64,000 nt of DNA. It comes from Saururus chinensis. Taxonomy: Eukaryota; Streptophyta; Magnoliopsida; Piperales; Saururaceae. The stretch covers positions 15,807,014 through 15,871,013 of the forward strand of contig CP141144.1 of the NCBI GenBank assembly GCA_035235625.1. Direction: 5' to 3'. Below, piece after piece: positions 1 through 11,967 of the stretch; positions within the stretch are counted from its first letter, which is position 1, and each line of letters begins with the position of its first letter. The notes beneath the pieces were generated by a model, which saw only the letters and a program-made list of their open reading frames with translations, did no database searches and was not told the DNA's origin. A program made the translations under genes and the position numbers.

Positions 1-1692
1 ATGAAAGATGCCATGATTGGGAAGAGTTCTATTGTTGCATCAGGACTTAGGGAACAAATTTTAGTTAGTGGTGATGCTAGTGACTACTTGTGGTATATGA
101 CAAGGTAATTTTCTTTGTGATGTAGTATTTCATACTTTGTATATATATATAATATGGATAGGTACTTTGCATATTTTTGTTAGAATTGTTCTCCCAAATG
201 TTCTCTTTGTGATGGTTGATGGTTTACAGTGTGAATTTCAATGCCAATGACACTTCTTCTTATGGAAAAAATTTGCTTTTGAGAGTGAACACATCGGGTC
301 ATGGGATTCATGCTTTCTTAAATGGGAAACATATTGGTAAGTGCACCAATATTTGTATTTTCAAAACTTTTATTTGACACAATGAACTTCAGAAATTAAA
401 TTGGCTTTCATGAATGGTCAGGATCTCAATATGCTTCCTATGGAAGCTACCAATTTGTCTTCGAAGCTCCTGTGGAACTACAAGAAGGAACTAATTACCT
501 GGCCTTGTTAAGTACCACAGTTGGATTAACGGTTTGTTGACCAATTTAACTATGTTATACATGGTATTCATGTTATATTTGGATGTCTAATTTGTTCTTC
601 TTTTCTCGTTATATCTACTTGGATAGAATTATGGAGCCTTTTTTGATTTGGTTCCAACGGGAATCAATGGTGGCCCTGTACAATTTGTCAAAAATGGAAA
701 AGTTGTAAAGGACTTGACATTAAACAAATGGAGTTATAAGGTAAATTAGTATATAATTATTCTAATATCTCAAATATGATTTTGCATTATCTCATTTCAT
801 GTTTCTATTCTATTATCATGATAGGTTGGATTGAATGGTGAACAAAATCAAATTTTCTCTGACGAGTCTAGTGGCAAATGGTTATCCCAAATGTTGCCCA
901 TTAACAGCATGATGACTTGGTACAAGGTAATTAATTGAACAACAAGATATATTAGGTTCTTGTTACTTGATCGTTTGTTTCATCTCATTTTTTATTTTGT
1001 CAGACAACATTCAAGGCTCCTCTAGGTGAAGAACCTGTGGTTATGGATTTACAAGGTTTAGGCAAGGGTGAAGCTTGGATAAATGGTCAGAGCATTGGTC
1101 GATATTGGTCAAATCATACATCACCTGCTAGTGGTTGTCCCAAACCTTGTGATTATAAAGGAACATATAAACCAAGTACTTGTGCAAAAAATTGTGGTCA
1201 ACCCTCTCAGAGATGGTAAGATCTACTTTTCAACACTTCTAGCACTAATCATCACATGAATAGCTCTGTTAAAGTTAATTAATTCTTTTTTGAAATGTAT
1301 ATAGGTATCATGTGCCTAGGTCATTCCTTAAGGCAGATGAAAACACATTGACATTGTTTGAAGAACTTGGAGGCAATCCTACTGGTGTCTCCTTCCAGAC
1401 CATAACTGTAGGAACTGCTTGTGGGATGGTCCAAGAGGGCCAAACCTTAGAGTTGTCATGCAGCCATGGTCGTATCTTCTCGGATATTCAATATGCAAGT
1501 TATGGAGATGTTCAAGGTAGATGTGGATCCTTTGGCCATGGCACATGTGGGAGTGAAGCTGCTTTGGATGCAGTCCGGCAAGCTTGTATTGGCAAAACAA
1601 GTTGCTCCATTGAAGTTTCAGATGCCACCTTAGGAGAAAGCAACTGCAACGTTGGCATTGCTAAGAGGCTTGTGGTGCAGGCCGTTTGTTAG
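1..1692 (+). CDS. beta-galactosidase, C-terminal part (GH35, with SUEL lectin domain)
   Basis: Seven exons keep one reading frame: 1-104, 230-336, 422-531, 627-740, 825-926, 1004-1215 and 1305-1692. All introns are GT-AG, and together they give 378 residues and a TAG stop. The gene is cut by the window start, so the catalytic TIM barrel lies upstream. What is seen are the C-terminal beta-sandwich domains typical of plant GH35 enzymes (DYLWYMTS near the start, [16 protein letters not shown] in exon 6) and a cysteine-rich SUEL/galactose-binding lectin domain in the last about 85 residues. The family removes terminal beta-1,4/1,3-galactosyl residues from cell-wall galactans and arabinogalactans in the apoplast. 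No frameshift or stop is seen, so this part looks functional. The subfamily is not assigned. Confidence 0.95.
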
Positions 1693-2458
1693 ATTATCAT
1701 AGTTTAGGAATTCTAGTTTGTCTAATTTCCGGACTTCATCTACATTTTGTTTCCAATCATATTTTCCTTTAGTGACATTATAATTTAAGACTTTCTTTCT
1801 TATATGGTAGGACTGTACTAGATTACAAAGGGGCTATGGGGCTATGGCCCTATGCCCTATATGTTGTCATCTAAGACACTTTCTTTGTCAATGATTATAA
1901 AATATTAGTTTAGGATTTAGGATATATGGTGTTTTCCTTTTCCCCCTAACCAATGCGGCAATCAATCGGTACTAGTTTTTAAGAATGCATGGCATGACAT
2001 GTTCTCCTACACACCAAATTAATGGAGGTGACACTTCTGTACTTTTGTGGCTAAGTAGTAAGTAGCGTATTAGTTATTTGGATCATTTATATTAGTAGAA
2101 CGCTGATATTTCTCCCACCCCCCACATTTTAAGATTCTTTGGTTTTTTTATTGCTCTCTTCCTTAAGTGTATTCCCCTTATCCCTTCCCTCTTACCCTAT
2201 GTATCCAACATCGTCACCTCAGCCCCCAATCTACCAGCTGTTGTGAACGAGGAAAAAAAAGGAGGAGACGTCAGACGTGGAAGGGGCATCCATGGCCACA
2301 CTGGTCGGAAGATCTGGCCTATCTGACCAAAAAGGTTGCGCCTTTGCTGTGTTGAGCCAGACTGCTACCTTGGACGAGGTGGAGCAGTTGAAGAAGAAGA
2401 GGAGGAGGAGGAGAAATGCAAAAAGGCGAAGGAAGAAGAGGATGAGAAAGTGGCGGTG
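1693..2458. other. 3' flank of beta-galactosidase, no gene seen
   Basis: AT-rich 3' untranslated and flanking sequence. It ends in a purine-rich run (about 2390-2450) that yields Glu/Arg/Lys low-complexity frames on one strand and none with gene-like features. A segment at about 2018-2075 recurs, inverted, at 30444-30495. Confidence 0.6.
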
Positions 2459-2675
2459 GGGGACAGATCGGGAAGAGGATGCCAGTGTTGCGCCATGCAG
2501 GTGATGGCTCCAACACCGGCATAGGGAAGGAGGAATAGGTTGAGTACGTGAGATCTTCTTTATCTGGGGACAGATGGATCGGGAAGAAAATACTGGTGTT
2601 GGGCCATGCTGATCATGGCTCTAGTGTTGGCATAGAGAGGAGTAGGGTGAACATGTGAAATCTTCTTTGTCCGTC
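2459..2675. repeat. two-copy tandem repeat of about 107 bp
   Basis: Two diverged direct copies, 2459-2565 and 2566-about 2675. Each begins with GGGGACAGAT and runs through a GCCATGC, GATGGCTC/CATGGCTC, CATAG and GTGARATCTTCTTT series. No gene is supported. Confidence 0.7.
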
Positions 2676-3325
2676 CCCTATTCATTTAAAAAACACTTAT
2701 CCCACATTAAGTGTTCTATTCTTCTAATATACTAATTTCTATAATAGGAGAGTCAAGGGAATCAAAGTTAGAGAAAATCATAATTTTCTTTTTGTATTTT
2801 TTTCCCTAAAAAGGTGTAATAAGTTATTTTCTTATTTTTTTTGTGGTCTAAAGTGTATCTTACAATGCATAAAGTTTACATTTTTTATAAACAAAATCTT
2901 TAATATAGGACATATGGAGCATTTGTTTAATGGAGAAAAGAAAGTGGAGTAGATGTGAGTAGAGTTGCATCTTGGTTCAGTTTTAAGTGGTCTTGTAAGA
3001 ACCAAACCAAATCAAAATTCAGAACTAAAAACAAAGTACTGAACCAAACTAAAATTTGAAAAAACTTTGGAATCGAACTGAGCCGATATAGGAACTGGAA
3101 CTTAACTGAAAACTTAATGTGGACCAAAATTTTAACCAAGACTAAAAAATAAAAAAATGTCATAAGACAAAGGTAGATAAACCTACAAAAATAATTAAGG
3201 TATTTGAAATATTTTGACAATAATTTTTTACACGAACAAGCATAAAAGTGAACTCCACCACCATCATATCAAACCTAAAAAAATATGGAATCTAAATAAA
3301 TAGATAATTTTTTTTACACAATCAA
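2676..3325. other. AT-rich intergenic stretch with a possible MITE remnant
   Basis: At about 2678-2735 the sequence has the CCGTCCCC...TTAAGTGTTCT pattern seen at one end of Stowaway-like MITEs. A matching opposite end was not found. No gene is seen. Confidence 0.4.
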
Positions 3326-3339
3326 CACTAAAACAAAAT

Positions 3340-4065
3340 GGGGTATTAGTGATGCTTTTATTAACGACGCAATTACAAGTGTCGCTAAAAACTATCATTT
3401 GCGACATTTTTTAAAGCATCACAATTAAATTATACTATTAGCGACACTTTACTGAAAGTGTCGCTAATAGTATCTTGTCAGTGACGCTTTTAGTAAAGCA
3501 TCACTAAAAGTTGGCTTTTTAGTGACATTTTATAGAAAGCGTCGCTACAAGTATATTACTAGCAATGTTTTCAGTAAAGCGTCGCTAAATGTTAGCTTAT
3601 TAGCAATAGCGAAGCTTTTAGTAAAGCGTTGCTAACAGTGGGATTATTAGTGACACTAATTATAAAGTGTCGCCAATAATTTTATTTTAAATATTTTAAA
3701 ATTTTAAAAAATAACTATTAGTGACAGTTTTATTAAATGTCGTTACTAAGGATACTTTTAGTGACGCTTTATAGAAAGCATCGCTACGAATGATACTTGT
3801 AGCGACTCTTTTTTAATAGTGTCGCTACTAAGTAAACATTTAGCAATGCTTTACAAAACCGTCACTAATAGTTACATTCTTTAAATTTTAAAAAATAAAA
3901 AAATACTATTCATGACGCTTTGTTAATAGCGTCACTGAACGTATATTTATTTGCGACATCTCTAAATGAAAAAAAAGGTTGTTAAATGTATACTTATTCG
4001 CGATACTTAATAAAAAACATCGTGAATAAGTTACTTGTATTGACACTTGACAAAAGTGTCACGAA
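3340..4065. repeat. subterminal array of TAGCGACGCTTT-type motifs (left)
   Basis: More than fifteen variants of a 12-14-bp motif (AGTGACGCTTTTA, AAAGCGTCGCTAA and their complements) alternate in direct and inverted order about every 20-60 bp. This gives strong hairpin potential. The layout resembles transposase-binding subterminal repeats of CACTA elements. The same motif recurs near 6770, 19022-19510, 35410-35525 and 36000-36450. Confidence 0.75.
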
Positions 4066-4164
4066 AGTGTTTGAAATTTCAAAAAATTAAAAATAACAAT
4101 ATAGTTTAAGGGGTGGTACGTCCATGAATTTGCGATAAGTATTGGCTATAACATCTAGAAATAG

Positions 4165-4273
<109 letters not shown>

Positions 4274-4449
4274 GCACACACGTATCGATACTTAATTAAT
4301 TTATTTTTAAAATTATTTTTTTTTGAAAAAAATACAATGTAAACCCAACCTATTTGAATGTTTAAAAATTTGATAATGTTTTGATATACTAAAAATAATT
4401 TATTAAAAAGTTATGAGATGAATACGGGCCATATAATTTTTATATATAT

Positions 4450-5960
4450 ATAATTATTTTTTAAAAATATAATGCTCCACAATTATTTATTTACTTAAAC
4501 ATTTAATTTCAATGCATAATCATCAATTTTCTCATCTATATTGATATGGCCTTCTATGAATGATTGTATTACCCAAACTCTAGTTATAACATAAAATTAT
4601 AAACATTTTTGGTTATGGAAATAAGTTAAAATGGGAAGTGTTATAACATGATTAAAGAATTATTTCTTTGGAAATGGGCCTAGACAATTAGCTTAATCTC
4701 TCAGCTGATGTTAGAGGAAGATCACGGCATAATTCCTACTTACAAATAAAATAATATATATTATAGAATATTTAAATATATTAAAAAAATTCTTATATAT
4801 TTATTTAATATATAATAAAATAAAAAAACTAATGTGTAAAATATAACTCTAATGTTAAATTATATTAACATAAATATAAAAAACATTACTAATATTGTAA
4901 TAATTATATACAGTTGGTAATAATTTGCCCTTTAGACTAGTGTGCTATTAATTGTCAATTAATAATAATTTGCCTATCTAAGGTACATATTATAAAAGTA
5001 AGTACATGCTAGCTAGTTTTTTATATTGCTTAAACAATTAGAGATATATCTATCAACTTAAGTAAAAAAATTATCTTGCATGTTGTTCCTACTTAGAAAT
5101 TAAGTAATATGAATTATGAAATGCTTAACTAATTAAATCTATTAAATTATTATTTATTTTGATCATTTATATAATATAATTAAATAATATTAATTATACA
5201 ATATATAATTTACTATAATATTTAATAAAAAATGAAAATAGTTATTTATTATATTATATAATAAATTTATTTATTTTATAAAAAATAATTATTTTTATTT
5301 ATTTAAGACCATAGTGTTATTAATCGTTAGTTATAATTTGCCCTTTCGACCGGCGTGTTATAACATATGATAAGACAATTGCCTAAATATCTTGACTCCC
5401 ATGAGAGGAATATCATATTATTTTTACTGATATTCCTCTTCGTCATGCATTGGTATTCTTTCTCTCTCTTGAAAAATAATTAGCAATAAATAGTATCAAA
5501 TTATTATTAATTTTAATTATCTGTATATTAAAATTATAATAATATAAATTGAAATACATAGTTAATATATTATTTAATAAAATTTAAAAATGATTATTTA
5601 TTATATTATATAATAATTTATTTAAAGTGTAAAAAATATCTATTTACTAGTACTATTAAATTATATAAATATAATAAAAAATATTACTAATATGGTAATT
5701 AATATGCAGTCTTGCAACTTATTCATCAATTTATGACCATAGTGAATTTAATTATCGTTCATTATAATTTGCCCTTTCCATGAGTCATGTGTTATAACAC
5801 GTTACTAAAGACTAATTTTTTGCAATTGTTTTTACACAATTGCCTCAAAGTCTCTACCCCATCAGAGGAATATCATGTCCTGCTTGTAAGTTAAACAATG
5901 AATTTTTAAAAACTATGATGATGTAATGCATTTGACATTCTTTCTCTTTCTTGAAGCATA
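4450..5960. repeat. degenerate tandem repeat with about 425-bp period
   Basis: The marker TAATTTGCCCTTT occurs at about 4920, 5336 and 5766. Each copy is followed by a TGTTATAACA-like block and then an AGAGGAATATCAT or related block, and preceded by a long AT-rich segment with matching order. This is at least three diverged units. No coding potential. Confidence 0.6.
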
Positions 5961-6739
5961 ATAACTAGTAATAAACAATACCAATTATGAAAAGCCACCA
6001 AGATGCATGCCAATTTATCTCTTTTTAGAACTTATCATCATCTCTCTCATACATCCATAGTATGTTTTGTCTAATTTTTTGTCGTTTGTTAGTTGATTTA
6101 ACTCATCCTCAATTTACCAAATTTCACATATTTATTTATTTTAAAATCCTAAATTGTCTCATCCTTCTACATTAATTTAACTCAAATACGTAGTCGGGTC
6201 AAGTTCAGTTTCAAGATATCAAAACCCGATTTGATAAAAGTTATAAATATATATTTTTTATAATTTTTTATATTTTAATAAAATAAATTAATATTATATT
6301 AAATGGTATTTTAAAACTAAAATATATATTTTTTCCTAAATGGGCTAAATTGGGTCACTATAGGAATTAAACTATTTGTATCATATTTGGTCCAAGTTTT
6401 TATACTACATGACATTAGGGCTACATCTAACATATGTGATATAACACTAAGTAAAGACTAGTTAATTTTTTATAAATATATATATATATATTTCTTATTA
6501 TGATAATAAATCTTAATATTCTTTAATGGGTAAGAGATAGAAATTAATAAATAATTCTTTTAAATTTTTATATATTTTATATATGTCATTAGTGATTTTT
6601 AAAAATAATTTAAAAATAAAAAATTTATTATAAATGAGTCAAATTAGGTCAACTAAGGGTTTGGTATAAGTGGGCCATGTCGAGATTGGTTAGAAAATTT
6701 TGACATATGCGACAGCTAGGAAGACCGTGGTAAGTGGGC
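5961..6739. other. AT-rich stretch, no gene seen
   Basis: Mostly A/T with short TATATATA runs. No frame, repeat boundary or splice pattern can be supported. Confidence 0.5.
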
Positions 6740-6759
6740 TCAGCACTTGTCAGAACCAA

Positions 6760-6860
6760 TAGCGACGGCTGAAGACCGTCGCTGGTGACATTATGTTAAC
6801 TGCGACGGTTAGCGACTGTCGAAAATGGTAAACATTCCCGACGACTATATCGCTAGTGAT
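6760..6860. repeat. inverted cluster of CGACGGT/ACCGTCG motifs
   Basis: AGCGACGGC, ACCGTCGCTGG, TGCGACGGTTAGCGAC and related words alternate in inverted orientation. The words match those in the right-hand array at 19255-19500 (ACCGTCGCTAATA, GCGACGGTTTG). Confidence 0.55.
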
Positions 6861-6973
6861 TTCCCCTCCACCCCCCTAATTTCCCTCCCCCTCTCCACTT
6901 TCCCGCTCGAATTTCCCTCCCCCGGCATCTCCAATTTCGCTCCCCCGCCCATCTCCCTCCCCTTCTTCCTTTC

Positions 6974-7283
6974 CTAAACGGAATAGAATGCAGATCTCAA
7001 AATCTCCTTCTCGATGTCGTCCGCAGCCCTATCCTCCTCCGTCGAAACCACCCGGAGAAGCCGAACACCCGCCTTGACTCCCTCAATCGTCCTACCTTCG
7101 TTCCTCTCACCACCAGCCAAGAAGCCGGCGACGACTTTGACGCACCCTTTCTGAGCCAGAAGCTTGCGATTCCGATCAGAGACGGAGGCGAAGCGGAGGA
7201 GGCTAGCGAGGGAGGAGGGCTCAGGGTCATCGAGGGAGAGCTGGTGAAGGAGCTGGAGGGGCCATCTCCTGGGTCAAAAGGGG
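6974..7283 (-). pseudogene. captured gene fragment resembling an armadillo/U-box protein
   Basis: On the minus strand a GC-rich frame of about 100 residues ends at TAG (6974-6976). It reads like helical repeat sequence: LLHQLSLDDPEP, SLASLLRFASVSDRNRKLLA, QKGCVKVVAGFLAGGERN, GVRLLRVVSTEEDRAADD. The pattern of short Leu-rich helices with SDRNRKLLAQKG resembles ARM repeats of plant U-box (PUB) proteins. No U-box is present, the 5' part is lost, and base composition differs sharply from the AT-rich surroundings. I read it as a host gene piece carried by the surrounding element. The family call is from pattern only. Confidence 0.45.
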
Positions 7284-7513
7284 CGGCTGAGGAGAAATAG
7301 AGGAGGCTGGAGAGGAGGAGGGAGAATCGGAGGAAGCTCGGCACAGACACATACAGATTGTCGCTCCTCACTATCTTCTTCACCGTTCCCTTCCCTCAAT
7401 TCCAACCTTTTCTATTTTTTCGTCGCAGTTGCAGCTAATCTTCTTTCTGGGCATTTTGTGTGTCGACTCTAGATTGTAGATCTCAAAGGAGGCATCTTTC
7501 TGGGCATTTCAAT

Positions 7514-8176
7514 ATGGACTTCGATCCTTCGGACAGTAGTGGTGAGTTTGCCCCAATTTTCTTCCCCCAATTTCCCTCCCCTATTTCGATCCCTTCTTTA
7601 TGCAATGCCCCAATGCAATGTTTATGCAATGCCGCAATGCACCTTTTGATTTTCGATCTTATGTAATAATTGTTGTTGTCTTTCTGGTCAGCATTTAAAA
7701 CCGAATTCGAAATGGAATCTGTTATTCTTATTAGCACGGTTCTTAATGGTGAGGATTTCCCATTGCTGCATATTTTGTCATGGTTTATCCTGTATTTTAT
7801 ACTTTTAAATTCAAGCTAAATATCTGCATGTTTCCATTCAGCAGTGGTGTTGGAGTGGATTTCTCCTACAAAGACGAGAAGTCCTTCAACAAGACAAGCT
7901 CAAGGAAAAGATGAGAGTGCCTTTCCTTCAGTACCTATTTTTCCCAATCTGCCTGTTCCTTTTCATGCCTACCGTTTCTTAATAAAGGAGACACTCTGGA
8001 ACTAGTTGTAGATAAGGTGAATCAGCCTTTTTCAGAAATTGCAGATTGTAACTCCATTTTAACCCTTTTTCTTATTGAGGAGAAGATTGAAGGAACTATA
8101 ACAAGCCTGCAAGACTTACCCCATGTATATAGCAATTTACTGGGATGGCTTGTGCCTTGGCCAACCGAGAGGGGGC
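7514..8176 (+). pseudogene. captured two-exon reading frame, unidentified
   Basis: A short ATG exon (7514-7541, MDFDPSDSS, donor GTGAGT) joins in frame to an exon starting at 7845 after CAG. The joined frame continues for about 55 residues (LEWISPTKTRSPSTRQ ... FHAYRFL) to TAG at about 8004. A second frame (8017-8176) runs up to the chromovirus insertion point and would continue in frame past it at 13475 (GQPIGKPILSQLILYPT) until a stop. I do not recognise the source gene. The splice-like borders suggest transduplicated host sequence. Confidence 0.35.
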
Positions 8177-8483
8177 TGATGTGCCCGATGCAAGCACGAT
8201 CGATATCAAGGAGGATTGTGCAGGGAAAGGGGAGAATTGCAGAAGAAAGGGGAGAAGTCTGAATTACCAATTGCATAATCAAAACAAGTGTTCAGGCCGC
8301 CCCTTATGGGAGACGACCCTCCTAGTGAACCGGACCAGTTGAACCAACCCAACCCGCCCGGTTCATACAATTTAATCTAAACCCAAAGTGAACCAATAAG
8401 TAAAAGGCTACTGTTCAACTAACTAATCAAAGCAGTACAGTAATCAAAAGGAGTCTGAGCATCGTGTACAGTCGTGCACAACA
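8177..8483 (-). repeat. 3' LTR of the chromovirus
   Basis: 307 bp, TGATGTGCCC...GTGCACAACA on the plus strand. It is the 3' LTR because pol reads leftward into it. The sequence just inside (8484-8490, GGTGGAG on the minus strand) is a weak polypurine tract. Confidence 0.93.
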
Positions 8484-8514
8484 CTCCACCACGCTTTCGC
8501 TAGTCGACTTGTCC

Positions 8515-11500
8515 TCAAGGCGACCATGCCGGATATCGAGTCAAGAAGTCATCCTCAAGCAGCCACGTCGCATCCTCCAAAGGCTGACCCTGCCAGGAAA
8601 CCAAAACCTCAGTAACAATACGACCCGAACGACGCACCCGCCGCTTCTCCAGAACAGACGCAGGGACAGGATCAGAGGGCGGAACAGGACCCATCAGTGG
8701 TGGAGGGGACACATCCACAGCCAGGCTCCGATCACCCACAAACCGGCGAAGGCGGGACACATGGAACACTGGATGAACCAAGGAAGTAGGCGGCAAGGAT
8801 AGCCGGTAAGCTACTGGTCCAACGCGAGCCTCCACCGGGTATGGACCATGAAACCTGGGAGCAAGCTTGGAGTGCTTGGGCTGAAATAAAGAAGACTGGC
8901 GTTGCGGTAAGACAGAAACATAGACCAAGTCACCAACTTGGAACTCCCGATCAGTTCGTCGGCCATCATAGAGCTGTTTCATCCGATTCTGGGCCTCAGC
9001 CAGATTCCTCTTCAATTGGAGCTTATAATCCACCTCAGCCACCGAAGATCGATGCGGCACATACGACAAAATAGTAGGGGGAGGACGGCCATACAACACC
9101 TCGAATGGAGTGAAACCAGCACGCGTGTGATAAGCAGTATTATAGGACCACTCGGCCCACGGTAGAAGCTGCAACCACCGGCGGGGCTGTGTCATCGTGA
9201 AGCACCTCAAGTACTGCTCCAAACAGCGGTTGACGACTTCAGTCTGTCCATCCGTCTGAGGATGATATGCAGTGCTCATATGAAGCGACGTCTCCTGTAA
9301 GGTAAAGAACTCCTGCCAGAACTGAGAAAGGAAGATACGATCACGATCAGACACAATGGTACGAGGCATACCATGAAGCTTCGCCACCTCCCGAACATAC
9401 AAGTCAGCCACCGTTTTAGCAGTAAAGGGGTGACCCAACGCACAAAAATGAGCATACTTAGAGAGGCGGTCAACCACCACCATGATCACTGACTTACCTT
9501 GCACCAGCGGCAAGGCTTCCACAAAATCCATGGAGACATCCTCCCATACCTTGTCCAGAATCGGGAGGGGCTGGAGCAGCCCAGCGGGGAAAGTGGTGGC
9601 CGCCTTGGCGCGCTGACAAATATCACAAGCCGTAACATACTCATGCACAGCCCGACGAACGCCCAACCATAAGAAACTCTGACTGACCCGTTTGTAAGTG
9701 CGAAAAACCCCCTCGTGGCCAGCAACCGGAGAGTCATGGAAATGAGATATGATACGGCGGCGCAGATCAGCTACATTAGGAACCCACAAACGGTCCTTCC
9801 AGAATAGTAAATCATCCCGCCAGGTGTAAAACGGCCGACCAGCCGGGTCCTGCTGAAGGGCAGCGATCAACGTCTGTGTCAAAGCATCAGAACAGTAGGC
9901 TTGCTTTAGCTCATCGATAAAAGGACAAGAGAGCATAGAGAATGTGAGGCACGACCCTGATGTCGGTATACGGGAAAGAGCGTCAGCCACTGTGTTGTCG
10001 GACCCCTTCTTATAAACCACTTCATAGTCATAACCTAGAAGTTTACTGACCCAACGCTGCTGAGATGGGGTGGACACCCGCTGTTCGAGGAAATACTTCA
10101 ATGGTTGATGGTCAGTATGAATCAGGAACCGCCGACCCAATAGGTATGGCCGCCATTTGGTGACGGCATGGATGATAGCCAGCATCTCCTTCTCATAGAC
10201 AGACAGTGACAAAGATCTGCCTGCCAAGGCCTTGCTGAAATATGCTATGGGACGCTCATCCTGTAACAAAACCGCCCCTAAGCCTATGTCCGAAGCATCC
10301 GTCTCGACCACAAACGGGCGTCTGAAGTCAGGAAAGATCAAAACGGGGGCGGAAAGCATGGCGTGCTTCAGCCCGTCAAATGCTGTCTGCGCCTCTGGAG
10401 TCCAAGCAAAAGCGCCCCTCTTGAGCAGTGCTGTCAGCGGCTTAGCCATTTCCCCATAGCGACTGATGAAGTGCTTGTAGTACCCCGTGAGGCCTAGGAA
10501 ACCACAAAGTGCGCGAACGCTGGTGGGAATAGGCTAGGACAGCATGGCGGTTACCTTGGCTGGGTCGGTGGCGACACCCTTTTCTGATATAATGTGGCCC
10601 AAGTAGTCCACCTGTCGACTGCCAAAGGAGCACTTCGAACGTTTCAAACATAAAGAGTTATCACGCAAAATTGAGAAAACCGACCTGAGGTGGGACAAAT
10701 GCTCGGCCCACGATTTGCTGTATACCAGAATGTCATCAAAGAAAACCAAGATATAACGGCGCAGGAATGGGCGGAAGAGGTCGTTCATAAGGCATTGGAA
10801 GGTGGATGGAGCATTAGTCAACCCAAACGGCATCACGAGAAACTCAAAGTGACCATCATGAGTTCGAAAAGCTGACTTGTGCACATCCGCAGCACTCATG
10901 CGAATCTGATGATAGCCCGAACACAAATCGAGCTTACTAAACACTGTCGCGCCTGTCAATTCATCAAGTAACTCCTCAATCACTGGAATCGGGTACTTGT
11001 CTTTCACGGTCACAGCATTGAGGGCGCGGTAGTCCACACAGAAGCGCCATGTGCCATCCTTCTTGCGCACCAGCAACACCGGCGAGGAATAAGAGCTTGT
11101 GCTGGGCCGAATAATTCCTGCCTGAAGCATATCGGCCACCAGCCGCTCGATCTCAGCTTTCTGTATATGGGGGTAGCGGTATGGCCTGACATTGGTTGGT
11201 GCAGTACCCGGAGTAATCGGAATCTGATGATCATGGGTGCGGCTAGGCAGAAGGCCCTGGGGTTCAGCGAACAGTTCTTGATAATCGGACAACAACGCAC
11301 TGAGGTCGGGCAGCATGGTAGCTTGAGGAACTTCAATAACTGCACGCTGCTGTAAGAGGAGCCCTTGGGGGTTATACCGGTACAAGCTGCTCGACGAATG
11401 GCCGGAGAGAAGAGTGCCCGGCCTAGTACCTTCCAACCTGACGCGCTGACCCTGTAGTGCAAAATCCATCCACATTTCCCTGAAGTTCCACACGACATCG

Positions 11501-11967
11501 CCAAGCTCCTGGAGCCACTGGACACCCAATACAACATCTGCCCCTTTTGTCGGCAACAGGAAGAGATCAGTGACGAATGCATGGCCCTGGATAGATAAAG
11601 TAACCTGCGCACACACCCCATTGCTCCGAAGGTGCTTGCCATCACCGATCAGCACATCAAAAGGCTTGGAGTCCGATACGAAACACCCAAGACGGTTGGC
11701 AACCCTGTCATTAATAAAATTGTGAGTAGAACCACTGTCGATCAGGATAGCTACCTTTTGGCGCTTGAGAAGTCCTTCGACGCGCATCGTGCGGGGTGTA
11801 AAAGCCCCAGAGAACGCATGTACTGAGATCTCTGGCAAGAGCTCGTCACTGGCGGACAAGTCCGAACCATCACAAACTGCGTCGCCATCGTCCACTTCTT
11901 CCACTAGAAGGCTGCCCTTAACGAGCAACGGTGCCCAGGCACAAATTTCTCGTCGCAGCGGAAGCAT
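8515..11967 (-). pseudogene. chromovirus pol: protease, RT, RNase H, integrase, chromodomain
   Basis: The frame runs 11967-10534, meets one TAG, and continues in the same frame to 8515. In order: a retropepsin site (LIDSGSTHNFIN); RT with YPIPVIEELLDEL, FSKLDLCSGYHQIRM and the catalytic VFFDDILVYS; RNase H (VVETDASDIGLGAVL, DHQPLKYF); the integrase zinc finger HHCC (GHEGVFRTYKR, CDICQRAKA); the DDE core (MDFVEALP, VSDRDRIF, AYHPQTDGQTEVVNR); and a C-terminal chromodomain (EVLVSWQGQPLEDATW). The stop near 10536 precedes PIPTSVRALCGFLGLTGYY. In relatives this spot is usually a tryptophan, so a single TGG-to-TAG change is the simplest explanation. Otherwise the protein is full length. Confidence 0.93.

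Noticed and set aside
2277..2524. Small Glu/Arg-rich and Lys/Arg-rich frames
   Set aside because: Purine-rich low-complexity sequence within a short tandem duplication; no conserved domain.
6997..7383. 128-residue minus-strand frame with a signal-peptide-like start
   Set aside because: A different phase of the same strand gives a much better helical-repeat protein (ARM-like); this one is its shadow.
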